Below, in pieces: positions 5,598-6,751 of a DNA stretch of 6,751 nucleotides. The translations under genes were made by a program, and so were the position numbers. Below the pieces are notes generated by a model, which was not told where the DNA came from, did not search any database, and saw nothing but the letters and a program-made list of their open reading frames with translations. How positions within the stretch are numbered: the stretch's first letter is position 1; each line of letters opens with the position of its first letter. The DNA comes from an uncultured Bacteroidota bacterium (lineage in GTDB: Bacteria > Bacteroidota > Bacteroidia > Chitinophagales > Chitinophagaceae). The stretch lies in NCBI GenBank assembly GCA_903906615.1, contig CAIVKT010000673.1, forward strand, positions 1 through 6,751, written 5' to 3'.

Positions 5598-6488
5598 ATG
5601 TTTAACGAGCGGTTAACTGATTTTGTTCAATACCTGAGGTTCGAGAAAAGATACTCGCCTCATACACTGCTTGCTTACCAGCAAGACCTCATTCAATTTG
5701 CAGATTATCTTTCCGTTACTTTTCCTGATACGCCATTAAAGAGCATCACGCATTTCCACATCAGGGGATGGCTCGCAGGTATGAAGGAAGAAGGGCAAAC
5801 CGCCCGTACCATCAACCGCAAGCTCTCCAGTCTCAACTCTTATTACAAGTACCACATGCGGCTCGGGTTCATCGAAAAAAATCCGGTGCGGCAATTACAT
5901 GCGCAGCGCCTGCCCGAGCGCTTACCTGTTTATCTCAAAGAATCAGAGTCGGAACATTTATTGCACGAGATCGCTTTTGGTGAAGGCTTTACCGGCTTCA
6001 CAGAACGCCTCATCTGCGAGCTGCTGTACGATACCGGCATGCGCCGCAACGAGCTGGTGCAGCTCAAAGAAAAAGATATTGAGTGGAGGCTTAACCAGGT
6101 ACGCATACTGGGCAAGGGCAACAAGGAACGCCTGGTACCTGTAAGCGCAGGCCTGCTCGATGCCCTGCGCGATTACATTGCAGCCAAGCAAACACTGGAA
6201 GTGCATGACGACAACTACCTGCTCAATACTGATGCAGGCAAGCCTTTGTACCAGGTATACGTGTATCGTGTGGTCACAAAGTACCTGGGGCAAACAACTA
6301 CCTTAAAAAAGAAAAGCCCGCATGTCCTGCGGCATACATTTGCTACGCACCTGCTCAATAACGGGGCCAACATACAAGCCATCAAAGACCTGCTGGGCCA
6401 CAGTAGCCTGGCAGCAACACAAGTATATACCCACAACAATATTGACAAACTAAAAGAAATTCATAAACAAAATCATCCGCGAGGATGA
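5598..6488 (+). CDS. xerC: Tyrosine recombinase XerC/XerD
   Basis: The 296-residue protein has the full Xer architecture, at the family's usual length of about 300. An N-terminal SAM-like core-binding domain covers about 1-92 (YLRFEKRYSPHTLLAYQQDL) and a catalytic domain about 108-290. All active-site residues are present: Arg149 (TGMRRNEL), Lys173 (GKGNKERLVPV), His242 and Arg245 (PHVLRHTFATHLL), His268 (LLGHSSL), and the nucleophile Tyr277 (TQVYTH). Xer enzymes resolve chromosome dimers at dif together with FtsK. XerC versus XerD is not certain: the C-terminal text is somewhat XerD-like, but the copy linked to rpsU and hpf in Bacteroidota is usually called XerC. Linkage to ribosomal genes and the lack of att sites or phage genes argue for a housekeeping recombinase rather than an integrase. 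No usable Shine-Dalgarno is seen. Confidence 0.93.
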   Translation: MFNERLTDFVQYLRFEKRYSPHTLLAYQQDLIQFADYLSVTFPDTPLKSITHFHIRGWLAGMKEEGQTARTINRKLSSLNSYYKYHMRLGFIEKNPVRQLHAQRLPERLPVYLKESESEHLLHEIAFGEGFTGFTERLICELLYDTGMRRNELVQLKEKDIEWRLNQVRILGKGNKERLVPVSAGLLDALRDYIAAKQTLEVHDDNYLLNTDAGKPLYQVYVYRVVTKYLGQTTTLKKKSPHVLRHTFATHLLNNGANIQAIKDLLGHSSLAATQVYTHNNIDKLKEIHKQNHPRG

Positions 6489-6490
6489 TT
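6471..6490 (+). repeat. Hairpin over the xerC stop codon, ahead of hpf
   Basis: AATCATCC (6471-6478) and GGATGATT (6483-6490) form a perfect 8-bp stem closed by GCGA, a GNRA-type tetraloop. The xerC stop codon TGA (6486-6488) lies within the 3' arm. No T-tract follows, so it is a poor intrinsic terminator. An mRNA processing, stability or translation-linked hairpin between xerC and hpf is more likely. Confidence 0.6.
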
Positions 6491-6514
6491 ATTCCTAACC
6501 AAAAATGTAATACT

Positions 6515-6751
6515 ATGAATGTCCAAATTCAGACAGTGCATTTCGATGCCGACAGCAAGCTCCTGGAACATGTGAACGCGAAGATGGAAAAGCTCAGAAC
6601 TTTTCATGACAAGATCATCGGGGTAGAGGTTTACTTAAAGCTCGATAATTTTTCGCACCAGGTAAAAGACAAGGTGGCCGAAATAAAAGTACTCGTACCC
6701 AAGCACTCCTATTTTGTGAAGCACCAGAGCCTTAATTTTGAAGAGTCGTGT
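6515..6751 (+). CDS. hpf: Ribosome hibernation-promoting factor (HPF/RaiA family), 3' end cut by window edge
   Basis: From the ATG at 6515 the frame is open for 79 residues to the right edge. It begins MNVQIQTVHFDADSKLLEHV and continues through KMEKLRTFHDKIIGVEVYLKL, KDKVAEIKVLVP and YFVKHQS. This is the beta-alpha-beta-beta-beta start of the HPF/RaiA (YfiA) fold. Short Bacteroidota members are about 100 residues, so some 20 C-terminal residues are probably missing. HPF binds the 30S decoding region in slow growth and inactivates or dimerises ribosomes. The gene lies 26 bases after the xerC stop on the same strand; an earlier ATG at 6505 is followed at once by TAA. No Shine-Dalgarno is present. 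Being downstream of rpsU, it links a ribosome assembly protein with a ribosome storage factor. Confidence 0.93.
   Translation, partial: MNVQIQTVHFDADSKLLEHVNAKMEKLRTFHDKIIGVEVYLKLDNFSHQVKDKVAEIKVLVPKHSYFVKHQSLNFEESC

Noticed and set aside
5598..6488. Recombinase as an integrase of a mobile element
   Set aside because: Length, motifs and the rpsU/hpf context fit housekeeping XerC/XerD; there are no flanking repeats, tRNA target or phage genes.

Overview
The window looks like chromosomal DNA of a member of the Bacteroidota, probably a Chitinophagales- or Sphingobacteriales-like lineage. The reasons are a multicopper oxidase ending in a type IX secretion sorting domain, a TonB-domain protein carrying MORN-like repeats, the gene order rpsU - xer recombinase - hpf, a promoter of the TTTG / TAnnTTTG type, and an almost complete absence of Shine-Dalgarno sequences. 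The family-level placement is inference. No mobile element, CRISPR array, tRNA or rRNA gene is visible.

Layout. Bases 1-363 (minus) hold a GxxExxY-family gene running off the left edge. Bases 364-523 form a divergent intergenic region with five phased TTGCG repeats. Bases 524-1258 and 1268-1876 (plus) are a tight pair: the peptidoglycan glycosyltransferase MtgA and an RluE-type 23S rRNA pseudouridine synthase. Their end meets, stop codon over stop codon, a minus-strand cluster read from right to left: a T9SS-exported multicopper oxidase (5129-3432), an exported thioredoxin-fold PRX-like protein (3429-2812) and an exported MORN/TonB-C protein (2745-1873). This cluster looks like an envelope redox/metal unit, but its substrate cannot be read from the sequence.

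From 5251 rightwards (plus) comes a ribosome-linked cluster: a promoter, rpsU (bS21), a near-perfect terminator-like palindrome, a XerC/XerD tyrosine recombinase, a short hairpin over the recombinase stop codon, and the start of hpf (ribosome hibernation factor), cut off by the right edge.

The most interesting signal is the rpsU leader. It carries a nine-base match (one G.U wobble) to the 16S anti-Shine-Dalgarno tail at ideal spacing, while no other gene start here has one. That fits the known autoregulation of bS21 in Flavobacterium, where only bS21-lacking ribosomes can use Shine-Dalgarno pairing. The second is the 18-bp perfect inverted repeat ending seven bases before the xerC start codon, which may make expression of xerC and hpf depend on read-through of the rpsU terminator. 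I see no wholly new multi-gene defence or mobile system.
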